This document shows, piece by piece, positions 17,765-25,959 of a stretch of DNA of 64,000 nt. How positions within the stretch are numbered: position 1 is the first letter of the stretch; each line of letters begins with the position of its first letter. The notes beneath the pieces were generated by a model, which was given only the letters and a program-made list of their open reading frames with translations, was not told where the DNA came from and did not search any database. The position numbers and the translations under genes are program-made. The DNA comes from Scybalousia_A sp052170555 (lineage in GTDB: Bacteria; Bacteroidota; Bacteroidia; Bacteroidales; P3). Location of the stretch: assembly GCA_052170555.1 (NCBI GenBank), contig JBQNAI010000004.1, positions 62,001 to 126,000 of the forward strand. Reading direction: 5' to 3'.

Positions 17765-19215
17765 TTTTTACTTTTTATTATTTCAAGTGCATAATTTTTC
17801 ATTTTGACAATTGAAAAAATTTTACAGACAAATGAAATTATTACGAAAATTGGCAAAGAGATTATTACTTTATAGTACCATAGTATATTTATTTTACCGA
17901 TGAGGATCGCAGATATGTATATCAGCATGATAAATAGTATAATCTTAGTACAATATCGCCAAGATAAATGGATACCAAACAGTTTTAGAGCAATAATTAT
18001 CTGCAACAGTGCCGTAAATGTTTGTGCCGTTAAGGCGGAATAAGCACTTCCTAAGGCTTTGTAATTAGGTATTAGAACAAGATTAACAACTATATTAACA
18101 ATCATTCCGCTTGCAGCAACGATGTTGAGTTTTTTCAGACTACCATTAGCAGTTAATAAAGTTCCAAATACATATGTCATGCTGATAGGAATAAAACAAA
18201 AACTCAATACCCTATAAACTTCACTACTTTCCTTTATATGTTTATTGTATAGCAGATTCATAAACTCATCCGAATATATCATGCTAATGACAACAAAACT
18301 CACCCCCATGAAGAGCAATAATTGGAATGAAATGCTAACTATTTGTTTTATATCTTTTTTTTCTTTTATCATCTTTGCGAATAATGGCAATAATATAACC
18401 GAAAATAGATATGCAATCATATTAACGCTATCTACCAAACGAAACCCCGAGGCATAAATCCCTGATTGTACATCACCATCCGGCAATATGCGTTCAATCA
18501 TTACAGTATCCATTCTATTGTAAAAGGACATTAAAAGAGTGAGTAATGCATAAGGAAATCCGAATTTAAGAACTTTCACCATAAATTTCCAATCCCAATC
18601 CAAACGTATAAATCCAGTTTTACCTAGACATATAATTAAAGCAATAAGAGAACTAATGCCCATGCTAAAAACTTGAACGTAAATAAACTGTTCTATAGTT
18701 ATATTATTTTTCAATAAAGGAGTCCAAAGCAACAATGAACATAGAAGTATGGTTATTGATTTGTCTAGAACAGATAATAAACTATCTATTTTGAATAACA
18801 TAAGTGCAGATATATTACTCCTTAAATAGGTCAGCAATGAGGTTAGTATTTGAAATATACATAACCATCGTAGGAGAAATAGTGAAAATGAATCATAGGC
18901 TGTTAGTTTTGCTGTTATTATCAATACGATAGCATACACTCCCGCTAAAAATATTTTCAAAGGTATTATTTTTGCAAAGTATTTTTTCAATAAAATTGAA
19001 TTCTGTGCTATTGTTCTATTATTGAATTGTGTAATTCCCAAATCTAATATTATATTAAATAGATATGTGAAGTTAAGTAACGCGTAATAAATTCCGTAAT
19101 CCGCAGCCGATAAAACATTTTGAACTTCTCTGTCTACACCCAAAAGCCAAAATGATTTGATTAATATATTCAAAGTAAGAATAAAGAGCAGATTCGTTAC
19201 AAAAAATTTTTTCAT
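17761..19215 (-). CDS. Wzx-type polysaccharide flippase (MATE/MVF superfamily)
   Basis: A 484-residue, strongly hydrophobic protein with about 12-14 membrane segments. It has the family pattern of O-antigen/teichoic-acid flippases (YGIYYALLNFTYLFNIILDLGI near the N-terminus; FGFPYALLTLLMSFYNRMDTVMI near the middle; ALGSAYSALTAQ near 400). It probably moves lipid-linked oligosaccharide across the inner membrane. The frame is open to 19242, but a -7 box at 19240-19247 would place the transcript start near 19233. The internal ATG at 19215 (MKKFFVTNLLF) is therefore preferred. Its stop overlaps the debranching gene by 4 bp, so it heads that operon. Confidence 0.8.
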   Translation of the reverse strand: MKKFFVTNLLFILTLNILIKSFWLLGVDREVQNVLSAADYGIYYALLNFTYLFNIILDLGITQFNNRTIAQNSILLKKYFAKIIPLKIFLAGVYAIVLIITAKLTAYDSFSLFLLRWLCIFQILTSLLTYLRSNISALMLFKIDSLLSVLDKSITILLCSLLLWTPLLKNNITIEQFIYVQVFSMGISSLIALIICLGKTGFIRLDWDWKFMVKVLKFGFPYALLTLLMSFYNRMDTVMIERILPDGDVQSGIYASGFRLVDSVNMIAYLFSVILLPLFAKMIKEKKDIKQIVSISFQLLLFMGVSFVVISMIYSDEFMNLLYNKHIKESSEVYRVLSFCFIPISMTYVFGTLLTANGSLKKLNIVAASGMIVNIVVNLVLIPNYKALGSAYSALTAQTFTALLQIIIALKLFGIHLSWRYCTKIILFIMLIYISAILIGKINILWYYKVIISLPIFVIISFVCKIFSIVKMKNYALEIIKSKK

Positions 19216-19239
19216 ACTGAGCTTATATATTATTAGTTG

Positions 19240-19247
19240 CAAAAATA
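19240..19247 (-). promoter_or_regulatory. -7 box of the flippase/glycogen operon
   Basis: The minus strand reads TATTTTTG followed by CAAC, matching TAnnTTTG. A weak ATTG lies 20 bp upstream (19268-19271). The expected transcript start near 19233 leaves a leader of about 18 nt to the ATG at 19215. Confidence 0.55.
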
Positions 19248-19401
19248 TACATAATTTTTTTATTATACAATCTTTTCAATAATTAATTGAAAAAAATAAC
19301 TCTTAAGTCAACTGATAAAAAATAGATAAATTTTTATGTGCATTTCAAATTTATTCTTGTGATATCACAAATAGGTTATACAATTTCAGAAAAAGAATTT
19401 G

Positions 19402-19504
19402 TTTAGACGGTCTAAAATTGTACTTTAGACGGTCTAAAATTGTACTTTAGACGGTCTGAAATTATGTTTTAGACGGTTTAAAATTGTATTTTAGACGGTC
19501 CAAA
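19402..19504. repeat. 22-bp-period palindromic repeat array, 5 units (15-bp core family, locus 2)
   Basis: Five 15-bp cores start at 19402, 19424, 19446, 19468 and 19490, each exactly 22 bp apart. The first two are the perfect 7-1-7 palindrome TTTAGACGGTCTAAA; the others differ by one to two bases. Linkers (AATTGTAC and relatives) are also similar. The array sits in the 500-bp divergent region between the flippase and a glycosyltransferase. It has no coding potential and is too short in period for CRISPR. Confidence 0.9.
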
Positions 19505-19681
19505 CAAAAGTAATGTGTGTAACTACAAATTTTTTTCTTTTGATTATAAATATTCTATGAAAGATTGCAAAAATAATATACGTGATTATCAATCTTACAA
19601 TTAGGGTATATTCAATAAAAACTGTTGTAATTATACTAAATCAAGCAAAATGATTTGCAAGAATAGTTTTTGTGATAATAA
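19505..19681. other. AT-rich remainder of the divergent intergenic region
   Basis: This lies between the 22-bp repeat array and the predicted promoter of the glycosyltransferase. It starts with AACAAAAGTAATG, which is shared with the flank of the array at 12606. I see no gene or RNA in it. Confidence 0.4.
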
Positions 19682-19715
19682 TTTGGGTGTATCTAAAAAA
19701 AAAATTGTAATTTTG
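19682..19715 (+). promoter_or_regulatory. Promoter of the glycosyltransferase-murF-anmK operon
   Basis: TTTG at 19682-19685 and TAATTTTG at 19708-19715 with a 22-bp spacer, slightly longer than ideal. The leader to the GTG start is about 20 nt. Confidence 0.5.
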
Positions 19716-19742
19716 CCGATCTTAATCAGGTAAAGAATAGAT

Positions 19743-20870
19743 GTGATAATAGGAGTAAACACGCGATTGCTACTTAAAGGTAGGTTGGAGGGGATTGGTT
19801 ATTTCGCACAGCAGACACTGTTGCGTATGGTTGTGAATCATCCACAGGATACTTTCGTTTTCTTTTTTGACAGACCATACGATGACAGTTTTGTTTTTTC
19901 TTCCAATGTTGTTCCCGTAATTGTACCTTGTCCTGCTAGGCATCCGTTACTTTGGTCTATTTATTTTGATTACTTATTGCCAATTTATTGTCGTAAATAC
20001 AAGATAGAAAAGTTTTTTTCACCCGAAAACTATATTCCTAAGTTGAAAGATATTCCGATAGTTTGTACTATACATGATATTAATTTCTTTCATAATGATA
20101 AATACATAGGAAATAATTCTCATCAACGATATTTTATGACTCATTTCCCACGTAATGCACGTAAATGTGAAAGAATTGTTACTGTTAGTGAATACAGTAA
20201 AAAGGATATCGCCGAAAATTTTGATATACCAAAGGAAAAAATTGATGTGGTGTATAATGCCGCCAACAATGTCTATAGGCCTCAGACGGAGGAGATAAAT
20301 CTTAGAACCAAGATGCAATATACGGGAGGTAAGGATTATTTTTATTTTGTTGGAGCTATACATAAAAGAAAAAACTTAGTAAATATCTTTCTTGCTTTTG
20401 ATGAATTTAAACGTCAAACCCAAAGTGATGTTAAACTTTTAATAATCGGTGCTAAAAAATGGTGGCAAGGTGAGATAGAGGATACATATAGCAGTATGCA
20501 ATTTAAGGATGAGGTTATATTTACTGGTAGGTTGGAGACGAGAAATGTGGCATTGATAGCCTCAGCAGCCCTTTCGCTTGTATTCCCTTCACTATTTGAA
20601 GGTTTCGGTATTCCTGTCGTAGAAGCTTTTGCTGTACGTACGGCAGTAATTACTTCCAACACGACATCTCTACTGGAAATAGCGGGACAAGCTGCCTTGC
20701 TTGTTAATCCATATAGCGTGGAAGAAATAGCCGAGGCGATGAAAAAATTGTATGAAAATGAACCTCTGAGAAAGCAATTGCAAGAAAAAGCCTACCAAAG
20801 ACAAAAATTGTTTTCGTGGGATGACTCTTCAGAAAAATTATGGAATATAATAAGCAAATTAAACAATTAG
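19743..20870 (+). CDS. Glycosyltransferase family 4 (GT-B fold)
   Basis: A 375-residue protein. The N-terminal half starts MIIGVNTRLLLKGRLEGIGYF and has the helix ERIVTVSEYSKKDIAENFDIP; the C-terminal half has YFVGAIHKRKNL, the nucleotide-sugar region SLVFPSLFEGFGIPVVEAFA with the E-x7-E pair, and ETRNVALIASAA. This is the GT4 pattern for retaining transferases acting on surface glycans. The start is GTG at 19743, inside ATGTGA, which puts the family N-terminus at residue 1. It overlaps murF by 31 bp. The sugar and acceptor are unknown; location next to the flippase suggests envelope polysaccharide work. Confidence 0.85.
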   Translation: MIIGVNTRLLLKGRLEGIGYFAQQTLLRMVVNHPQDTFVFFFDRPYDDSFVFSSNVVPVIVPCPARHPLLWSIYFDYLLPIYCRKYKIEKFFSPENYIPKLKDIPIVCTIHDINFFHNDKYIGNNSHQRYFMTHFPRNARKCERIVTVSEYSKKDIAENFDIPKEKIDVVYNAANNVYRPQTEEINLRTKMQYTGGKDYFYFVGAIHKRKNLVNIFLAFDEFKRQTQSDVKLLIIGAKKWWQGEIEDTYSSMQFKDEVIFTGRLETRNVALIASAALSLVFPSLFEGFGIPVVEAFAVRTAVITSNTTSLLEIAGQAALLVNPYSVEEIAEAMKKLYENEPLRKQLQEKAYQRQKLFSWDDSSEKLWNIISKLNN

Positions 20871-22153
20871 ACGATACACTATTCGGTGAAGTCTTGCAAA
20901 TCTTTGAGCGAACCCACTTTATTACTATAGATTCACGTGAGGTTGTCTGCGGATGTATATTTGTCGCTCTGAAAGGCAAATCATATGATGCGAATACTTT
21001 TGCACAGAGTGCATTAGACAACGGAGCCAGTTTGGTTGTTATAGATAATTCTGAATACTTCGTTGGTAATAGGACTCTATTGGTGGAAGATTCACTGTTA
21101 TTCTTGCAACGTTTTGCTAATTTCTATCGTCGTAAATTTGACATACCGATAATAGCAATAAGTGGTACCAATGGGAAGACAACAACCAAAGAATTGGTGT
21201 ATGAAGTCCTTTCTCAAAAATACGTAACACAGGCGACAAAAGGTAATTTGAACAATCATATTGGCGTACCTCTTACTATTCTCTCTTGGAAAAAGAATAT
21301 AGAGGTGGCGATCGTAGAGATGGGAGCATCACATGTGGGAGATATAGATGAACTTTGTCAGATTGCAGAGCCAAATATTGCTCTTCTTACGAACATAGGA
21401 ACTGCTCATATTGAGGGTTTTGGGTCTATTGAGGGAATTATTCAGACTAAAACGGAACTTTATCGTTATGTAGAGGCGAAAGGTGGTAAAATTTTTGTAA
21501 ATATAGATGATAAAAATCTAAAATTATATTCTAATAATTCTACAACAACTTATTCTCTGGAACAAAAGGCAGATGTTTTTGCATACAAAATGGATTCAAA
21601 GCAACTATTCGCTATTATAAACGTAGATGGTACGATAATACATTCCCATCTGGTTGGAGCATATAATAGTTATAATATATTGGCAGCACTAACCATTGGA
21701 TTATATTTCGGGATAGATATACAAAATATCAAGCAAGCAATAGAGCAATATGTACCCCATAACAACCGTTCTCAGATAAAGAAAACCGGTAAGAATACTT
21801 TGATTCTTGATTGTTATAATGCTAATCCTTCATCTTGTTATTATGCCTTACAGTCCTTCAAAGTTATGGATGCTAAGGACAAAAGGGTTTTTATTGGGGA
21901 AATGCGTGAATTGGGAGCGGCAAGTAAAAAAGAACATGAGGCAATTATGCAGATTATCTTATCAATGAATCTTACGCAGGTTATATTTGTAGGCAACGAG
22001 TATAGATTTTGTGCTATGCCACCTAATTGTCTATGGTTTGAGACAAGTATTCAAGCTAAAAAATTTTTACAAACTCAAAATATTAGGAAGAGTCTGATTC
22101 TTATCAAAGGATCAAGAGCTACTAAAATGGAAATTTTGGAAGATGTTTTATAA
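20840..22153 (+). CDS. murF: UDP-N-acetylmuramoyl-tripeptide--D-alanyl-D-alanine ligase
   Basis: A 437-residue Mur ligase. The N-terminal domain has ITIDSREVVCGCIFVALKGKSYDAN. The ATP-binding loop ISGTNGKTTTKE starts at residue 107, followed by TKGNLNNHIGVPLTIL and VEMGASHVGDI, which are specific to MurF. The C-terminal domain has LILDCYNANPSSCYYAL and FIGEMRELG. It joins D-Ala-D-Ala to the peptidoglycan precursor in the cytoplasm. The start overlaps the glycosyltransferase by 31 bp and the end overlaps anmK by 11 bp, so the three genes form one operon. Confidence 0.96.
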   Translation: MEYNKQIKQLDDTLFGEVLQIFERTHFITIDSREVVCGCIFVALKGKSYDANTFAQSALDNGASLVVIDNSEYFVGNRTLLVEDSLLFLQRFANFYRRKFDIPIIAISGTNGKTTTKELVYEVLSQKYVTQATKGNLNNHIGVPLTILSWKKNIEVAIVEMGASHVGDIDELCQIAEPNIALLTNIGTAHIEGFGSIEGIIQTKTELYRYVEAKGGKIFVNIDDKNLKLYSNNSTTTYSLEQKADVFAYKMDSKQLFAIINVDGTIIHSHLVGAYNSYNILAALTIGLYFGIDIQNIKQAIEQYVPHNNRSQIKKTGKNTLILDCYNANPSSCYYALQSFKVMDAKDKRVFIGEMRELGAASKKEHEAIMQIILSMNLTQVIFVGNEYRFCAMPPNCLWFETSIQAKKFLQTQNIRKSLILIKGSRATKMEILEDVL

Positions 22154-23210
22154 GGTTTTAGGTCTCATGTCGGGTACTTCGCTTGATGGATTAGACATTG
22201 CATACTGTACTTTTGATATTCAAAACAACGTATTCAACGAAAATATTGATACAATCAAGTATCAAATTCTTAAAGCTGTAACTATACCATATGATGAGAT
22301 AATGAAAAATAAGATTCTTGCTTGTGAGACTTGTAGTGGAGAACGTTTATCAGAGTTCTCTTCTTATTTGGGACATTATTTCGGCAAACAAGCAAAAAAA
22401 TTCATAAATGAAAATAATCTTACAATAGATTTTATTGCCAGTCACGGACAAACTATTTTCCACCAACCCAGCAAATATTTTACATTGCAGATTGGAGATA
22501 TTAATTCTATTGTAGCAGAAAGCGAATGTACGGTTGTAGGAGATTTTCGTTCTCTTGATGTAGCCTTGGGGGGACAAGGAGCTCCTTTGGTTCCTATTGG
22601 CGATAAAATACTATTCAAAGATTATCCTTGTTGCTTAAATATAGGCGGTTTTTCTAATATTTCATATGATGAACAGGGAAAACGTATTGCTTATGATATA
22701 TGTCCATCCAATATAGTATTGAATTATTTGAGTCAGCAGTTGAGTTACCCTTACGACGATGGAGGTCGTATAGCCGAATCGTCAAATATTGATAACAATT
22801 TACTGAAAGAACTCAACAATATATGTTATTATGTGAATGAGACTAAGAAGTCGTTGAGTAAAGAGTTTGTTAAAGAGTTTGTTTTTCCTATTTTGCAATC
22901 CTATTCAATCAGTTATGAGGACAAGATTGCAACTTATACAGAACATATGGCTATACAAATTGGCAAGAACATAAAAGGAGATACATTGATTACGGGGGGA
23001 GGAACGTTTAATACGTTTCTTGTGGAAAGAATAAGATCTCATACTAATTATACATTAATTATTCCTGATAAATTGACTATTGAATATAAAGAAGCATTAA
23101 TTTTTGCATTTCTTGGACTAAGACGTATGCGTAAAGAAATAAATTGTTTGAAAGAGGTTACAGGTGCAATCAAGGATTCGTGTAGTGGGGTAGTTGTGTA
23201 TAATATTTAA
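22143..23210 (+). CDS. anmK: Anhydro-N-acetylmuramic acid kinase
   Basis: A 355-residue sugar kinase of the actin-like fold. It begins with the diagnostic GLMSGTSLDGLDIAYC and has ASHGQTIFHQP, GDFRSLDVALGGQGAPLVPIGD, NIGGFSNIS and near the end LITGGGTFN. It phosphorylates and hydrolyses anhydro-MurNAc during peptidoglycan recycling. It overlaps murF by 11 bp. A rather short C-terminus is normal for Bacteroidetes members. Confidence 0.95.
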   Translation: MFYKVLGLMSGTSLDGLDIAYCTFDIQNNVFNENIDTIKYQILKAVTIPYDEIMKNKILACETCSGERLSEFSSYLGHYFGKQAKKFINENNLTIDFIASHGQTIFHQPSKYFTLQIGDINSIVAESECTVVGDFRSLDVALGGQGAPLVPIGDKILFKDYPCCLNIGGFSNISYDEQGKRIAYDICPSNIVLNYLSQQLSYPYDDGGRIAESSNIDNNLLKELNNICYYVNETKKSLSKEFVKEFVFPILQSYSISYEDKIATYTEHMAIQIGKNIKGDTLITGGGTFNTFLVERIRSHTNYTLIIPDKLTIEYKEALIFAFLGLRRMRKEINCLKEVTGAIKDSCSGVVVYNI

Positions 23211-23250
23211 AAATTTGAATGTTGATAAAAATGTAGTAAATATAAATTTG

Positions 23251-23802
23251 ATGGATGACAAGCAAATATTGAAAATGATAAGCAGGAGAAAGACCAGGGA
23301 AAAAGGCTTTCGTGTGCTTGTTACCATGACAAAGGAAAAACTTTATTGGCAGATTCGCCATATGGTCTATTCGCATGAAGATACTGATGATTTGATTCAA
23401 GAGGTATATATAAAAGTTTTTAGAAAGATATCCTCATTTAAGGGAGATTCATCATTACATACTTGGATTTATCGTATAGCTTACAATGAAACTATCAATT
23501 TTTTGAAAAGTAAATCAAAACAAAATAGGTTTAATGATGTATCTTTAGAGATAATTCAACAACAAAAAGCTAACGGATCAGTACCTTTGAATACTGATAA
23601 GATAGATGAGTTGATGCAGTCTGCAATAGAAACTCTGCCGGATAAACAACGTGCGGTTTTTACAATGAGATATTATAATAACATACCATTTAAAGAGATG
23701 GAACAAATAATGCAGGTTTCAGAAAGTTCACTTAAAACATCTTATCACATAGCTGAAAAAAAAGTTAAGGAAATTTTGTTACGTAACCAATTAAACTTTT
23801 AA
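23251..23802 (+). CDS. ECF-type RNA polymerase sigma factor
   Basis: A 183-residue protein from the ATG at 23251. Region 2 is DTDDLIQEVYIKVFRKISSF followed by LHTWIYRIAYNETINFLK; region 4 is LPDKQRAVFTMRYYNNIPFKEMEQIM with the helix VSESSLKTSYHIAEKKVKE. This is a normal sigma-70 family ECF (RpoE-like) factor. The frame extends to 23194, overlapping anmK by 17 bp, but the extra 19 residues do not look like sigma sequence and MDDKQILKMI is a typical start. It leads a group with a single-pass membrane protein and a Spy-like periplasmic protein, suggesting envelope-stress control. Confidence 0.88.
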   Translation: MDDKQILKMISRRKTREKGFRVLVTMTKEKLYWQIRHMVYSHEDTDDLIQEVYIKVFRKISSFKGDSSLHTWIYRIAYNETINFLKSKSKQNRFNDVSLEIIQQQKANGSVPLNTDKIDELMQSAIETLPDKQRAVFTMRYYNNIPFKEMEQIMQVSESSLKTSYHIAEKKVKEILLRNQLNF

Positions 23803-23889
23803 ACTTTTTTATTGTCTAAGATGATAAAGGTATGAAACGTTGAGGCCTAATAATGAAGGAGAAGAAATAAAGTCAAGAAAGGATTTACT

Positions 23890-23923
23890 AAAGTGGGACA
23901 ATAATTTATTAAAGTGGGACAAT
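23890..23923. repeat. 21-bp-period repeat, 2 units (13-bp core family, locus 1)
   Basis: AAAGTGGGACAAT occurs at 23890-23902 and 23911-23923, a period of exactly 21 bp. The same core occurs at 26434, 29421, 38191 and 51446. It lies just before the preferred ATG (23930) of the next gene, so it is probably in the short gap after the sigma factor. Confidence 0.8.
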
Positions 23924-23929
23924 AGTTTT

Positions 23930-24409
23930 ATGGATACGAAAGAGAGAAAGAATACATTGGATAATAGTGTACGTACTGGACAAGTACCAGAGGATTATTT
24001 TCACAATATGGAAGAAAGGGTGTTGTATCTTTATCACAAAAGACAGAAGGTTAGGCGTCTACGTGTAATGTATGCCGCCTGTTGTACTGTGATTGTACTG
24101 TGTGGTATAACTTATTATTTGAATTCAAGTTTTAACCAAATATCTCCACAGAAAGAAAAAATGGTTTTATTTAAAGATACATTAAAAGAACGATATACAT
24201 CATTTCATAATGAATCAGTGTCTGAAAAAGAGGCATTTGTAGAAGATACTCGTTCAAATAACGAGAAAGAATTGTCTAAAAAATATATTCAAAGTAAGGT
24301 TTCTTCAAGTAAATACGAAAAAGAATTTACCGATGAGGAATGGAGTTATCTGGAAAACTATCTCAATGAAGATAATTATGAACTTGTTTATAATACGTTG
24401 ACAAAGTAA
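23930..24409 (+). CDS. Single-pass membrane protein after the sigma factor (possible anti-sigma factor)
   Basis: A 159-residue protein from ATG 23930. Residues 1-40 are charged and cytoplasmic (YFHNMEERVLYLYHKRQKVRR); one membrane segment follows at about 45-63 (VMYAACCTVIVLCGITYYL); the rest is a hydrophilic, acidic periplasmic tail. The layout and position after an ECF sigma gene suggest an anti-sigma factor, but I see no zinc motif or named anti-sigma domain. A longer frame from TTG 23840 would translate the two 21-bp repeats into a doubled LLKWDN peptide. I reject it because those repeats are intergenic elsewhere. Confidence 0.6.
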   Translation: MDTKERKNTLDNSVRTGQVPEDYFHNMEERVLYLYHKRQKVRRLRVMYAACCTVIVLCGITYYLNSSFNQISPQKEKMVLFKDTLKERYTSFHNESVSEKEAFVEDTRSNNEKELSKKYIQSKVSSSKYEKEFTDEEWSYLENYLNEDNYELVYNTLTK

Positions 24410-24425
24410 TAAAATATATAACCGA

Positions 24426-24992
24426 ATGAAAAAGATAAATACAATCATTGTTGCGCTTTTTATATGTACAATACCTTTTATTGCACATACGCAAACAAGA
24501 AATCCTGATTGGAAAGCATTGCATCAAAAGATGCTTGAACAAAAATATGAATTTCTAAAAAATGAATTGGCACTTGAAGATAAAATGATGGCTAAATTTT
24601 GGGATTTATATTTGATTTACGACAAAGAAGTATTCGCTTGTCATGAAGATGCACGAAAAAAACGATGTGAATTGATAAAATCTGATCCTAATAAGTGTGA
24701 AGTAATAGAAGAAGATATATTGGAAGATGATATTGCCATAATTCTTATAGAGCAAAGGATAAATATGGAAAAACATCTGTTGGAAATAGAAAATCAATTC
24801 ACTCAAAATTTGCTTAAGGTATTACCAGCACAAAAAGTTTTGAAACTTCATAGATTAGAAAAACAATTTATACGTCAGTTTATGAAAGAAAAGCTCAATG
24901 GTAAGAAAGAATGTTTTAAAGATCAAAATACAAACTCTGTCATTGAGAGACAGCATAATCGGACGAATAAAAAGAAAATGGATATAAAATAG
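24426..24992 (+). CDS. Exported Spy/LTXXQ-like helical protein
   Basis: A 188-residue protein with a signal peptide (about residues 1-22, ending IAHTQT) followed by an all-helical, highly charged domain. Its pattern (LALEDKMMAKFWDLYLIYDKEV, then FTQNLLKVLPAQKVLKLHRLEKQF) resembles the Spy/CpxP-like periplasmic proteins often encoded after sigma/anti-sigma pairs in Bacteroidetes. A role in envelope-stress sensing or chaperoning is inferred. It starts 16 bp after the membrane protein gene and is followed by a strong terminator, closing the operon. Confidence 0.6.
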   Translation: MKKINTIIVALFICTIPFIAHTQTRNPDWKALHQKMLEQKYEFLKNELALEDKMMAKFWDLYLIYDKEVFACHEDARKKRCELIKSDPNKCEVIEEDILEDDIAIILIEQRINMEKHLLEIENQFTQNLLKVLPAQKVLKLHRLEKQFIRQFMKEKLNGKKECFKDQNTNSVIERQHNRTNKKKMDIK

Positions 24993-25055
24993 AAAATGTT
25001 TTGCAAAAACGTAAAAATCTTTTTGATTTCGTTTCATAATTAATTTATTTTTGGG

Positions 25056-25087
25056 TCTAAGGACAACATTGTCCTTAGATTTTTTTG
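25056..25087 (+). terminator. Intrinsic terminator of the sigma-factor operon
   Basis: TCTAAGGACAA pairs perfectly with TTGTCCTTAGA across a 2-nt centre and is followed by seven T. It ends right at the -7 box of the next gene. Confidence 0.85.
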
Positions 25088-25095
25088 TAAATTTG
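25088..25095 (+). promoter_or_regulatory. -7 box of the TauE/SafE gene
   Basis: TAAATTTG followed by C lies only 9 bp before the ATG at 25105, so the mRNA would have almost no leader. No good -33 TTTG is present at the normal distance. Confidence 0.45.
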
Positions 25096-25104
25096 CCACC
25101 CAAT

Positions 25105-25896
25105 ATGTCTATTACATTAGTTGCAATATTGATTTTGTCAGGTATTTTAGTAGGATTTATCAATACTTTATCAGCAGGAGGGACCATTATATCTATTGCA
25201 CTATATATTGCATTAGGTATTCCAGTACAAACAACGAATGCAATAAATAGGGTAGGTGTTCTTATTCAAAATGGATTTGCATCACTAATCTTTTATCGCA
25301 AGCATATAATCAATTACAGAATATTACTATTGAATTCTTTACCTATAATAATGGGTACATTTATCGGTTCTACAGTTGCTGTGAAGTTAGATCAGAGAGT
25401 ATTCAATATTTGTTTTGCCATAGTACTGTTAATAATTATAGTTTTTTTATTTATAGATAACAAAATTAATAATCGCAAAGAGAGAAAGTTTAACTTAAAA
25501 AATTATTTAATTACTTTTCCTTTATTTCTAATAGTTGGATTCTACGGTGGCTTTGTACAGGTCGGAACTGGTTTTTTACTTATTGCTATTCTTGGTTCTC
25601 TATTGGGGCATGATTTAATCAAAACTACGGCTATAAAAAATACACTTATGTTCATCTATACAATAGTTGCAATGATTGTTTTTGTAAGCAGGGGAGATAT
25701 TGAAACAAAATACTGGTTTTATGGTCTGACTCATTCTGTTGGTAATGTGATAGGTTCTTATGTTGCAGTACGTTATGCTCTTAAAAAAGGTAATAAGTTT
25801 ATTAGATTGATAATTATAAGTATTATTATTTTTACTGCCTTAAATCTTTTGGGAATTATAGACATTAAAATAATTTTTAAAAATATTGTTAATTAG
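25105..25896 (+). CDS. TauE/SafE (TSUP) family membrane transporter
   Basis: A 263-residue protein with about eight membrane helices in two related halves. The conserved loops are ILVGFINTLSAGGTIISI in the first half and GFYGGFVQVGTGFLLIAILG in the second, the signature of the TauE/SafE sulfite exporter family. The substrate is unknown; members move sulfite, sulfoacetate or other organosulfur anions. The longer frame from 25051 would run through the upstream terminator, so MSITLVAIL at 25105 is the start. Confidence 0.85.
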   Translation: MSITLVAILILSGILVGFINTLSAGGTIISIALYIALGIPVQTTNAINRVGVLIQNGFASLIFYRKHIINYRILLLNSLPIIMGTFIGSTVAVKLDQRVFNICFAIVLLIIIVFLFIDNKINNRKERKFNLKNYLITFPLFLIVGFYGGFVQVGTGFLLIAILGSLLGHDLIKTTAIKNTLMFIYTIVAMIVFVSRGDIETKYWFYGLTHSVGNVIGSYVAVRYALKKGNKFIRLIIISIIIFTALNLLGIIDIKIIFKNIVN

Positions 25897-25928
25897 TTTC
25901 TTCATTACAAAGTTATTTCGTACTTTTG
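25897..25928 (+). promoter_or_regulatory. Promoter of the PepSY-like lipoprotein gene
   Basis: TTTC at 25897-25900, a 20-bp spacer and TACTTTTG at 25921-25928. The leader is about 25 nt. Confidence 0.55.
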
Positions 25929-25959
25929 CCAAGTGAAAAGATAATAAAATATTACGACA

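Noticed and set aside
19402..19504. CRISPR array
   Set aside because: The period is only 22 bp with 7-bp AT-rich linkers that are themselves similar; there are no unique spacers of normal length and no cas genes in the window.
23840..23929. TTG-initiated longer form of the membrane protein after the sigma factor
   Set aside because: It would translate a repeat that is intergenic at all other loci, and an ATG follows directly.
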